A stretch of DNA of 64,000 nt from Musa acuminata AAA Group. Its lineage: Eukaryota; Streptophyta; Magnoliopsida; Zingiberales; Musaceae. The position numbers were made by a program, and so were the translations under genes. The stretch lies in assembly GCF_036884655.1 (NCBI RefSeq), contig NC_088331.1, positions 15,605,001 through 15,669,000 on the forward strand, in the 5' to 3' direction. How positions within the stretch are numbered: the stretch's first letter is position 1; the number at the start of each line of letters is the position of its first letter. The notes beneath the pieces were generated by a model. The model saw nothing but the letters and a program-made list of their open reading frames with translations, made no database searches and had not been told where the DNA came from. Shown piece by piece: positions 35,396 through 45,006 of this stretch.

Positions 35396-37145
35396 ATCTT
35401 GTAATGGTGGAATTGTTTTGATGGGCAATAATGCAGCATATGATGTTGTTGGTAGAGGAACAATCCGAATTAAAATGCATGATGGTATTGTGAGGATGCT
35501 CACTAATGTTAGACATGTTCCTGATTTAAAAAAGAATCTCATCTCTTTAGGCACCTTAGAGGCCCTTAGGTGTAAATACATAGCTGAAGGTGGAGTTATG
35601 AAAGTTTCTAGAAATGCCCTTGTTGTTATGAAAGTTTGTAGGTCTGGTAGCTTGTATATTTTCCAGGGAACTACTGTCACAGGATCAGTTGCAGTCTCGT
35701 CATCATTGTCTGATTCTGACATCACCAAATTATGGCATATCCGTTTGGGTCATATGAGTGAAAAAGGTTTGAGCATATTGAGCAAAAGGGGTCTACTTTG
35801 CGGACAGAGTACTGGGCCACTGGATTTTTGTGAACACTGCATTTTTGGAAAGCAGAAAAGAGTCAACTTCAATTCTCTGGCAGTTCACAAAATGAAAGGT
35901 ACTCTTGACTATATTCATTCAGACCTTTGGGGTCCAGCTCATGTTCAGTCTAAGGGTGGTGCCAGGTATATGTTGACTTTCATTGATGATTATTCCAGAA
36001 AAGTTTGGGTTTATTTTTTGAAGCATAAAAATGATGTTTTTCTAACATTTAAACAATGGAAGGCTTTGATTGAGAAGCAAATAGGTAAACAGATTAAGCG
36101 GCTTCGAACAGATAATGGCATGGAGTTTTGTGAAGGTGACTTTAATGAATTTTACAAAAATGAAGGAATCGTTCGGCATCGCACTGTTAGGATGACGCCT
36201 CAGCAAAATGGTGTGGCCGAACGTATGAACAGAACACCTTTGGAGAGAGCAAGGTGTATGATCTCAAATGTAGGGTTGACAAAGGACTTTTGGGCAGAGG
36301 CAATTAATATGGCTTGTTACGTTGTCAACCGCGCTCCGTTTGCAGCACTTAACTTTAAAACTCCGGAGGAAGTTTGGTCAGGTACTCCTACTGATTACTC
36401 TGATTTAAAATTTTTTGGGTGTCTAGCATACATGCATGTAAATGAAGGAAAATTAGAGCCTCGAGCGAAAAAGTACATTTTCCTTGGGTATGCTTCTAGG
36501 GTGAAAGGATACATATTATGGTATTCTGATCCCAAATCCCCAAAATTTATAATCAGTAGAGATGTTACTTTTGATGAATTATCTATGTTATCTTCTAAAG
36601 AAGAATCTATTAGTTGTACAAATGATAGTGCGCAGACGCAGGTGGAGCTTGAGATTGGTAGTTCTGATTCTTTTCAATCGAACTCTTCTACTCAAAGAAT
36701 GCTAGTAGATGGTCCGGAATCTACTGACGCAGTTGATCCAGAGGAAGAGCAATATTCCATAGCCAAGGATAGACCACGGAGAGATATTCGACCACCACAA
36801 AGATATGCAAAATTGGTTGCAGATGCTTTATCTGTTGCAGAAGAAACAAGTGAAGTTGGTGAGCCTACTTCTTACTCAGATGCAGTTTCTTGTGATAATT
36901 CCGCTAAGTTATTGATCGCGATCAATGAAGAAATTGAATCTCTCCATCGGAATAGAACTGGGGATCTTGTGGAGCCGCCTTCGGGTAAGAAAATTGTTGG
37001 ATGCAAATGGGATACCATTGCTGAGGGGAAATTCCTTGTTTAGAAAATTCATACGAAGGACAATCCAACTGATATGCTTGTGAAGCCTCTTCCGGTTTAC
37101 AAGTTCAAGCAGTGCTTGGACTTAGTTGATGTTCATTATTGGTGA
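35396..37145 (+). pseudogene. protease-integrase remnant fused to RNase H tail
   Basis: An open frame to 37043 carries the rest of protease and a well-preserved integrase. The zinc-binding part is [12 protein letters not shown]...[10 protein letters not shown]; the core has [16 protein letters not shown] and NGVAERMNR. The frame then enters the first residues of the RT domain (IVGCKW, near 37010). Immediately afterwards the sequence reads as the end of RNase H (AEGKFLV, stop, KIHTKDNPTDMLVKPLP). The RT catalytic core and nearly all RNase H are therefore absent, an internal deletion of well over 1 kb judged from intact relatives. The protein cannot reverse transcribe. Confidence 0.85.
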
Positions 37146-37211
37146 TTGCCCATTGGGGCTTTTATGAAGAAGGTGGAGCAAGTTTTGTTGGGACATGCCA
37201 AGGTGGAGATT

Positions 37212-37303
37212 TGTTAGTTTGGCAAGTCCCTTAGTCCCATATCGGGAAAACCAGGCTTGTTATCTCCTATTGGAACTATAAATAAGGGTCTGGGCTTTGA
37301 AGT
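37212..37303 (+). repeat. 3' LTR of the outer element, left part
   Basis: The first 92 bp of the 3' LTR, cut at GAAGT by the SIRE-type insertion. The remainder is 47276-47596. Confidence 0.9.
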
Positions 37304-37973
37304 TGTTGAATCTCGGATTTTGATGATGAAGTCAATTGTCATTTGTTATCTAATCTATGTGTTGAGATAAGTGTGCAGGATTAACTACGATGAGAGTAAG
37401 ACAAGCAGCAGGAGTTGTGCCGGAGTCAAGATCATGATCACGTTGGGAGTTCGAGAGTTCGACGGAAGTTCGGACGGTCGTCGGAGGTTCAGAGAGAACA
37501 GATCCGAGAAGTCCAGAAGCTTGCCAAGCGAAGCTCGTCGGAACTCGCCAAGTGGATCGTCGCAAAGTCCAGGAGTATGCCGGATGTCCGCAGAAGGATC
37601 ACCGAGGGTTATCGGTTGATCGACGGAAGTTGGCCGGAAACTCGCCGGAAGAAGCGATTGACGCATCGGAGCAAAGCTACAGAAGTTGTCTTAGAGATAA
37701 TCGTAGTTAGCACGATGATTAAGCATGAAAATGGGAGGTGATCCCATTAGCTTAATCTTGGGGCAATTGGGCCCCTGAAAAGATTCAAAGTGGGTCGAAT
37801 GGAGTGAACCATTCGGACCCTGATTGCACCAGGAGGTGCAACCGCCCCAGCCAGGAGGTGCAACCGCCTGGGCTGTGGGGTTGAGAGGTGCAACCGCCCC
37901 AGCCAGGAGGTGCAACCGCCAGGGTTGCAAGGCTGGGAGGTGCAACCGCTCCAGCCAAGAGGTTGCACCGCCA

Positions 37974-38334
37974 GAGCTCAAGTTCCGAGCTCTGCCAGGC
38001 CATGCAACCACAGAGCTCAGTCTTCGAGCTCTGGCAGAGTGGTGCATCAGCCTGAGCTCAGTCTCGAGCTTTGCCAGGTGATGCATTCACCAAGCTCAGT
38101 CTTCGAGCTATGGCAGAATGGTGCATCAGCTTGAGCTCAGTTTGGAGCTCTGCCAAGTGATGCAACCACCGAGCTCAGATTTCGAGCTCTGCCAGGTGAT
38201 GCAACCACCAAGCTCAGTCTTTGAGCTCTGCCAGGTGATGCAACCATCGAGCTCAGTCTTCGAGCTCTGGCAGAGAAGAAGCAATCGGCAGAGCTCAGTC
38301 TTCGAGCTCTGCCAGGCGGTGCCACCTCTCCAGT
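37974..38334 (+). repeat. GAGCTC minisatellite in U3, about nine units
   Basis: Units of about 40 bp, each with a GAGCTCAGTCTTCGAGCTC-like core in which two palindromic GAGCTC words flank a short loop. Each ends in TGCCAGGTGATGCAACCACC-like sequence. The matching array in the other LTR is 45677-46037, and related arrays lie at about 54088-54440 and 60480-60830. Confidence 0.85.
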
Positions 38335-38420
38335 CGAGAGGTGCAACCGCCTGATCCCAGAATTCTGGGATTTGATCGATTTGATCGTTTTGAGCTCGAA
38401 TTTTGAATTGGGTTGGGGCC

Positions 38421-38428
38421 TATAAATA
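38421..38428 (+). promoter_or_regulatory. TATA box of the SIRE-type LTR
   Basis: TATAAATA in a GGGGCC...CCCC context just downstream of the minisatellite. The same box occurs at 46124-46131, 54530-54537 and 60924-60931 in the other LTRs of this group. Transcription should start roughly 30 bp downstream. Confidence 0.75.
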
Positions 38429-39147
38429 CCCCACCCATTCAGCACTGGAGAGACAGAGACCTATACCGAAATTGTGATCTTTTCTGTGATTCTAAAGAGC
38501 TCAAAAGTGTTGTAAAATCCTTTAAGTCTCCTCCTTCTGTTCTTCAAGTTTCCAATTGTAAAGTGAGGAGAGAAAGGTCTGTAAAGGTTGTCTCCTAAGC
38601 CTGTCAAAAGGAGAGAAATTGTAAGAGGGAAGTTTGGCCTTCGCCCATTGAAGGAAGGCACCTAGTTGACGTCGGCAACCTCATCGGTGGAGGAAGCCAA
38701 AAGTGGAGTAGGTCAAGGCTGACCGAACCACTCTAAATCTCTGGTTTGCGTTTAATTTCGAGCACTTTATCATTACTGCAAACCTCCCTCATCACTACTG
38801 CTCTCTGCGCTTTCACGAACAAGTTCTAAGAGCTGTTCTTCCAAATCTGCATTCAGACGTAACTTCGTATTTTCATACATTACAGTTTACGTTTACGTTT
38901 GATTCTGCAGAACTGTTTTCCGCGCTTTTACGAACAAGCTTCCTTGCAGTTTACGCTTACATTTTAATCCTATTAATAACTGCAATCTGTCCTCTACGAT
39001 TTTACGAACGAGTTTCAACATTTAGACGTAAAACTGCATTCAGACGTAAATCGGCTTTCTTCGCTCAATCATCAGATTTCAGTTCACGTTTACGTCTTGA
39101 TTTCAACTGCATACTGCCTTCTGCGAATATACAAACGAGTTTCAAAG

Positions 39148-39410
39148 TTTAGACGTAAATCTGCGTCTAGACGTAAAACTGCGTTTAGACGTAAATCTGC
39201 GTTTAGACGTAAAACTGCGTTTAAACGTAAAACTGCGTTTAGACGTAAAACTGCGTTTAGACGTAAATCTGCGTTTAGACGTAAAACTGCATTTAGACGT
39301 AAATCTGAATTTAGACGCAAAACTGCGCTTAGTCGCAAAACTGCGCTTAGACGCAAAACTGCGCTTAAACGCAATCTGCGCTTAGACGCAAACTGCACTT
39401 AGATACAAAC
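39148..39410 (+). repeat. 18-bp tandem array in U5
   Basis: About fourteen units of TTTAGACGTAAATCTGCG and variants (AAACTGCG, and AGACGCAAA towards the 3' end), each with an ACGT or ACGC core. Because 18 is divisible by three, both strands stay open through the array. The other LTR has two more units (46851-47140). Confidence 0.95.
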
Positions 39411-39533
39411 TGAGAATTTGCTTTCGCATCATAATAGTTTTTGAACGAACGCAGCTTTTGGTTTTTAAATTATTGTAAGATTTCCGCTGCACTAATTCAC
39501 CCCCCCCCTCTTAGTGCTCTCGATCCTAACAAT

Positions 39534-39549
39534 TGGTATCAGAGCTCGG
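39534..39549 (+). other. primer-binding site of the SIRE-type element
   Basis: TGGTATCAGAGCTCGG, two bases inside the 5' LTR. Initiator tRNA-Met type. Confidence 0.9.
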
Positions 39550-39581
39550 TTAACTCTCTAAAGGATTAAAACCCAAGAGAG

Positions 39582-41165
39582 ATGGCATACGCCGGAAACC
39601 AAGAGGGGCATTCGATTACACGTCCACCCATGTTCAGTGGAACGGACTACACTTACTGGAAGACCCGAATGAGGATCTTTCTTATTTCTATGGATTTTGA
39701 ACTATGGAACCTTGTTGAAAATGGATTTTCAAAATCTTCTCTTCCAATGATCGATTGGAACGATTTGGAAAAGAAGGCTTTCGCTCTTAATGCAAAGGCT
39801 ATGAATGCCTTATTTTGCGCACTTGATAAAAACGAGTTTAATCGTGTTTCAACTTGCGAAACTGCTTTTGATATTTGGCACACACTTGAAGTGACCCACG
39901 AGGGCACAAGTAGAGTGAAAGAGTCAAAAATCAATCTGTTGCTGCATTCTTTTGAACTTTTTCGAATGAAACCGAGTGAAACCATTGGCGACATGTTTAC
40001 CCGTTTCACGGATGTCGTCAACGGTTTAAAAGGTCTCGGAAAGAGCTTTTCGGATTTTGAGCTTGTTAATAAGATACTAAGATCCCTTCCTAAGAGTTGG
40101 GATCCTAAAGTCACCGCCATTCAAGAGGCAAAAGATCTGCGAAATTTTCCTCTTGAAGAACTAATCGGGTCATTAATGACCTACGAAATGACTTGCAAAG
40201 CTCATGAAGAGCAAGAAGACATCCTTCCAAAGAACAGGAAGGATATGGCACTTAAAACTTCTGAATGCCACTTGAGAGAAAACTCAAGTGATGAGGACTG
40301 TGATGATGACTTGGCACTTTTGACAAGAAAGTTTAAAAAATTCTTCAAAAGAAACAAGTTTAAAAACGATGTGAAAAATAAACTTGAACCTAAGAAGGAC
40401 CAAGTGATCTGCTATGAATGTAAAAAGCCGGGACATTACAAAAGTGATTGTCCCCAAGTCAAGAAAAGAACAACAAAGAAGAAGGCGCTCCAAGCAACAT
40501 GGGATGATTCGAGCGCATCCGAGGAAGAAGAATCCAACACCGAGCAAGTTGCTCATTACGCCTTTATGGCCATCGAAGAGGAGGTAACGAATTTATTAGA
40601 TGCTGATTTATCCTTCGATGAATTATTAAATGCCTTCCATGATTTATTTGATGAATGCAAAGTTATAAATAGAAAATACAAGTTGCTAAAAAGGGTACAT
40701 GATAATCTTACTTGTGAGTTTGATAAGTTAAAAGTCGAACATCATGATAGTTTAAACTCATGTATCAAATGTCATGATTTAGAAACTATACAAAAAGAAA
40801 ACTTGCTGCTTAAGGACACCTTGAAGAAATTCGAGGTTGGTAGCAAGTCATTAAACATGATCCTTACAAACAAGGGTCATGGTCCCAAAAGAAGTGGGAT
40901 TGGATTTGTGAGGAGTCCTCACCAAAATCCAACTACCTTTGTAAAAGGCCCCATCTTACACGTTCAACACCAAACCAAGTGCAACTTTTGTTGCAAATCT
41001 GGACACAAGACACATTGTTGTCCATTCAAGAAAATAAGTCCAAACAAATTAATTTGGGTTCCTAAAGGAACCATGATAAACTCTATGCAACATGATAGAA
41101 AATGTAGATCTATTTATGAGGCACCCAAAAGCAAATGGGTACCTAAACATCATTCTTTCTTGTAG
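39582..41165 (+). CDS. SIRE-type gag
   Basis: 527 residues from the ATG at 39582, about 35 bases after the PBS. The N-terminal half is a UBN2-type gag domain (TYWKTRMRIFL, MNALFCALDKNEF, AFDIWHTLE, MKPSETIGDM, VNKILRSLPKSWDPK). Two zinc knuckles follow: CYECKKPGHYKSDC (about 276-289) and CNFCCKSGHKTHCC (about 467-480), separated by an acidic and coiled-coil-like stretch. The frame ends at a TAG (41163-41165), and the same frame continues into protease without a shift. In most copia elements gag and pol are one frame. This stop is therefore either a recent mutation giving a separate gag, or a recoding site. I favour a mutation. Confidence 0.9.
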   Translation: MAYAGNQEGHSITRPPMFSGTDYTYWKTRMRIFLISMDFELWNLVENGFSKSSLPMIDWNDLEKKAFALNAKAMNALFCALDKNEFNRVSTCETAFDIWHTLEVTHEGTSRVKESKINLLLHSFELFRMKPSETIGDMFTRFTDVVNGLKGLGKSFSDFELVNKILRSLPKSWDPKVTAIQEAKDLRNFPLEELIGSLMTYEMTCKAHEEQEDILPKNRKDMALKTSECHLRENSSDEDCDDDLALLTRKFKKFFKRNKFKNDVKNKLEPKKDQVICYECKKPGHYKSDCPQVKKRTTKKKALQATWDDSSASEEEESNTEQVAHYAFMAIEEEVTNLLDADLSFDELLNAFHDLFDECKVINRKYKLLKRVHDNLTCEFDKLKVEHHDSLNSCIKCHDLETIQKENLLLKDTLKKFEVGSKSLNMILTNKGHGPKRSGIGFVRSPHQNPTTFVKGPILHVQHQTKCNFCCKSGHKTHCCPFKKISPNKLIWVPKGTMINSMQHDRKCRSIYEAPKSKWVPKHHSFL

Positions 41166-44100
41166 AAAACTAAACAATCGCAAGCTAGGAGCAAGAAATG
41201 GTACCTTGATAGTGGATGCTCAAGGCATATGACCGGAGATCCATCTCAATTCTCTAAGCTCTCTAGCATAGACGAAGGATATGTCACCTTCGGAGACAAC
41301 AACAAGGGTAAAATCATTGGCAAAGGAACCATAGGTAACAAATCCAACCTCTCTATTGAAGATGTTTTACTAGTTGATGGTCTAAAACATAATCACTTGA
41401 GCATTAGTCAATTATGTGATAAAGGATATATTATAAGATTTGAATCTAATGCCTGCATCATTGAAAAACCACACAAAAATATATCTATGATTGCATTAAA
41501 ACAAAACAACGTATACACTATTGACATCAATGACTTATGTGATGAAATGTGCTTTGCCGTTATGAATGAGGATGCTTGGTTATGGCATAGAAGATTAGGT
41601 CATGCTAGCATGAAACTAATCAATCAAGTATCATCTAGAGAACTTGTAAGAGGAATTCCTCATATCAAGTTCATCAAAGATAATATATGTGATGCTTGCC
41701 AATTAGGTAAGCAAATTAGGGGTAGCTTCAAAGCTAAGAATCAAATAAGCACCTCTAGACCCTTACAATTGATCCATATGGACTTGTTCGGACCAATCTC
41801 TACATCGAGTCTAGGAGGTAGCAAATACGCCTTTGTCATTATTGATGACTACAGCAGATATACATGGACCTACTTCTTAAAACAAAAAAATGAATGCTTT
41901 AGACATTTTACCAAGTTTTGTAAACTTGTTCAAAATGAGAAGGAATCTATGATTTCATCAATTAGGAGTGATCACGGTGGAGAATTTCAAAACCATGACT
42001 TCCAAGAATTCTGTGAACTCAACGGATACAACCATAACTTCTCTACTCCAAGAAATCCTCAACAAAATGGGGTAGTAGAAAGAAAAAATCGAAATTTGCA
42101 AGAAATGGCAAGAACCATGTTGAATGAACATAGCCTACCCAAATATTTTTGGGCCGAAGCTGTAAACACTGCATGTTATATTTTAAATAGAGTCCTAGTA
42201 AGACCCTTACTCTCCAAAACTCCCTATGAGTTATGGAATAACAAAAAACCCAATGTCTCATATTTTAAAGTCTTTGGGTGTAAGTGTTTTATCTTGAATG
42301 AAAAGGATAACTTAGGAAAATTCGATGCTAAATCTGATGAAGGAATCTTTCTTGGTTATTCTTCAGTTTCTAAAGCTTTTCGCATCTTCAATAAAAGAAC
42401 CTTAACTATTGAAGAATCTATCCATGTTGTTTTCAATGAGATTTCAGAAATTAAGAAAAATGATCTTGATGATGATGTTAATTTTGATTCCTTGAATTTA
42501 AACGAAACCCCGTCTCCAACTAGCAACTTGGTTGCATCCACTTCCAAAACATCCTTACCAAAGGATTGGAAGTATATAGATGCTCATCCTAAGGAGCTAA
42601 TCCTAGGAGACACATCAAAGGGGGTTCAAACACGATCTTCTTTTAAAAACTTTTGTGCCAACGCCGCTTTTCTCTCCCAAATTGAACCCAAATGTATTGA
42701 TGAAGCCATGAAAGATGATTCATGGATTATCGCAATGTAAGATGAATTAAATCAATTTGAGAGAAATGAGGTGTGGACGCTTGTTCCTAGGCCAAATGAC
42801 CATTTAGTAATTGGTACTAAATGGATCTTTAGAAACAAGCAAGATGAAAATGGTATCGTGGTTAGAAACAAGGCTAGATTAGTGGCCAAAGGTTTCAACC
42901 AAGAAGAAGGTATCGATTACGAAGAAACCTTCGCACCTGTGGCTCGATTGGAAGCCATAAGGATGCTCCTTGCCTACGCTAGTTGCAATAATTTTAAGTT
43001 ATTTCAAATGGATGTTAAAAGCGCTTTTCTAAATGGTTTCATTTCCGAAGAAGTTTATGTTGAACAACCTCCTGGATTTGAAAACAATGGCTACCCTAAT
43101 CATGTGTTTAGATTGACTAAAGCTCTCTATGGTTTAAAACAAGCCCCAAGGGCTTGGTATGAGAGACTTAGCTCTTTTCTCATTGAAAATAATTTCATTA
43201 AAGGCAAGGTTGATACTACATTATTTATCAAGAATTTTGAAGATAATTTTCTCATTGTTCAGATTTATGTTGATGATATTATCTTTGGTTTTACAAATGA
43301 ATCTCTTTGTGAATCCTTTTCGAAAACTATGAGTCATGAATTCGAAATGAGTCTAATGGGAGAGTTAACATTCTTCTTAGGCCTACAAATCAAACAACTA
43401 AGCAATGGCATCTTTATTAGTCAAACCAAATATGCTGTGAGTTTGCTAAAGAAGTTCAAAATGAATAATTCAAAAGCCATTGACACTCCTATGAGCACCT
43501 CCACTAAGTTAGAAATTGATGAGAATGGAGAAAGCTTCGATCAAAAAACCTATAGGGGTATGATAGGAAGTTTACTTTACCTCACTGCCACCAGACCAGA
43601 CATTATGTTCAGTGTAGGACTTTGTGCTAGATTTCAATCAGACCCTAAGATATCTCATCTCAAAGCTGTCAAAAGAATACTCAGATATCTTAATGGAACT
43701 ACCAATCTAGGATTATGGTACCCAAAATCAGAAAATTTTGAATTAACAGCCTATGCTGATGCGGACTTCGCTGGCTGTAAACTAGACAGAAAAAGCACAT
43801 CAGGATCATGTCAATTTTTAGGACATGCCCTTGTATCCTGGTCATCTAAGAAACAAAACTCGGTTGCCCTATCAACAACCGAAGCTGAATACATTGCAGC
43901 AAGTGCATGCTGTGCACAAGTTGTATGGATGAAAAACACTTTAGAAGATTACAAAGTGAATCTTAAAGATATTCCCATTAAATGTGATAACACGAGTGCA
44001 ATATGCTTAACTAAAAATCCTATACAACACTCAAGAACAAAACACATTGATATTAGACATCACTTTATACGTGATCATGTCACTAATCATGACGTGACCA

Positions 44101-44216
44101 TAGAGTTTATTGATACCAAACATCAACTGGCTGATATCTTCACAAAACCCCTATGTGAAGAACAATTTGATTACATAAGAAGAGAATTAGGAATGTTGAT
44201 ATGTCCAAATACTTAA
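41166..44216 (+). pseudogene. SIRE-type pol, one internal stop
   Basis: In frame with gag. Protease DSGCSRHM begins near 41208. Integrase zinc-binding region (HRRLGHASM...CDACQLGKQ) is at 41587-41715, and its core (HMDLFGP, DDYSR, RSDHGGEF, NGVVERKNR) at 41776-42090. Reverse transcriptase follows with [11 protein letters not shown] near 43005 and YVDD at 43266-43277. RNase H follows with YADADFAG near 43750 and [11 protein letters not shown] near 43880. The frame ends [18 protein letters not shown] then a stop at 44214-44216. A single TAA at 42738-42740 interrupts it between integrase and RT, with no frameshift. All catalytic motifs are present, so only this stop and the gag-end stop block the polyprotein. 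Confidence 0.9.
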
Positions 44217-44994
44217 ACTAGTTAAAATTATCTTTCGGAAGTTATTACTATTACATGCCTTGACATCGCTTGATCAAATAACATGTTGCAAATTATCTTG
44301 CAAATATTTTTAACCAAATGCATGTAAGAAGTTCATTTTTCGGGTTGTATGCTAAAAATGGGATGTTCCCGTACACACTTATGAAAACTCTTGAGAAAAT
44401 GACTTTCCTCCGTCAAGCAAAAACAATAAGAGATATATGTCATGACTTCCTTTATATGCTTGATAATGCTATCATGCTTTTTGTTGATGACAAAGGGGGA
44501 GAAAAATATGAATTGATAAACACTATGTCATAGCTGAACTGCCATAATCATATCTATGTCATAGTTGTAAATACTTGAGTGATGCTATAAACAATGTTAT
44601 GCCATCCTTGCATCACCAAGAGATATGTGAACATGTGCTATAGTTTGCATCATATCTTGATTTGATATTCTATAGAAAATGCAAACTTGCTAGAAAATCT
44701 CAAATGTGAGCATCATGTAAAAAGTCCTTCGTTGCTTTATATGATTGCATGATGAATGGTTACAAACACTATCATACAAACTTGATGATGTATGTCATGC
44801 CTTGACATACAAACTTGAAGAGATACATCATGATGGGCATCATGATGGGAGCATTGATAAGTTTAACTGATCTAACTTATCAATACGTCACTTGAATTCT
44901 TAGGTCTTGAATTCAAGGTTGACTTATCTCAACTATGGCATATAGATAGGGGGAGTTGAGGACAACTCCGTTATCAATTGATTGTCATCATCAA
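44217..44994 (+). other. 3' internal region of the SIRE-type element
   Basis: About 0.8 kb between pol and the polypurine tract without a supported protein. In some SIRE relatives an envelope-like frame lies here; none is seen. It contains an extra polypurine motif GATGACAAAGGGGGAGA at 44486-44502, like those in the gag-only element. Confidence 0.6.
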
Positions 44995-45006
44995 AAAGGG
45001 GGAGAT
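44995..45006 (+). other. polypurine tract of the SIRE-type element
   Basis: AAAAAGGGGGAGAT, directly before the 3' LTR. This is the plus-strand primer site. Confidence 0.9.

Larger units (their letters stand above)
37304..39531 (+). repeat. 5' LTR of the SIRE-type element
   Basis: 2228 bp. In order: a U3 start; a GC-rich block of GGAGGTGCAACCGCC words (37830-37965); a GAGCTC minisatellite of about 40-bp units (37974-38334); TATA box TATAAATA (38421-38428); a transcribed R/U5 part; an 18-bp array (39148-39410); a poly-C run; and the TCCTAACA end. Confidence 0.93.

Noticed and set aside
37371..38354. Many overlapping frames in the SIRE-type LTRs, such as Cys/Pro-rich repeats
   Set aside because: They come from GC-rich repeats and occur in several frames at once. 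No start context or domain supports them.
39148..39410. CRISPR-like regular repeat array
   Set aside because: The 18-bp units are head-to-tail with no unique spacers, lie inside LTRs, and the genome is eukaryotic.
44318..44533. Possible envelope-like protein after pol
   Set aside because: Only 71 codons, with no signal peptide, no transmembrane segment and no coiled coil. It contains the extra polypurine motif and is better explained as non-coding.
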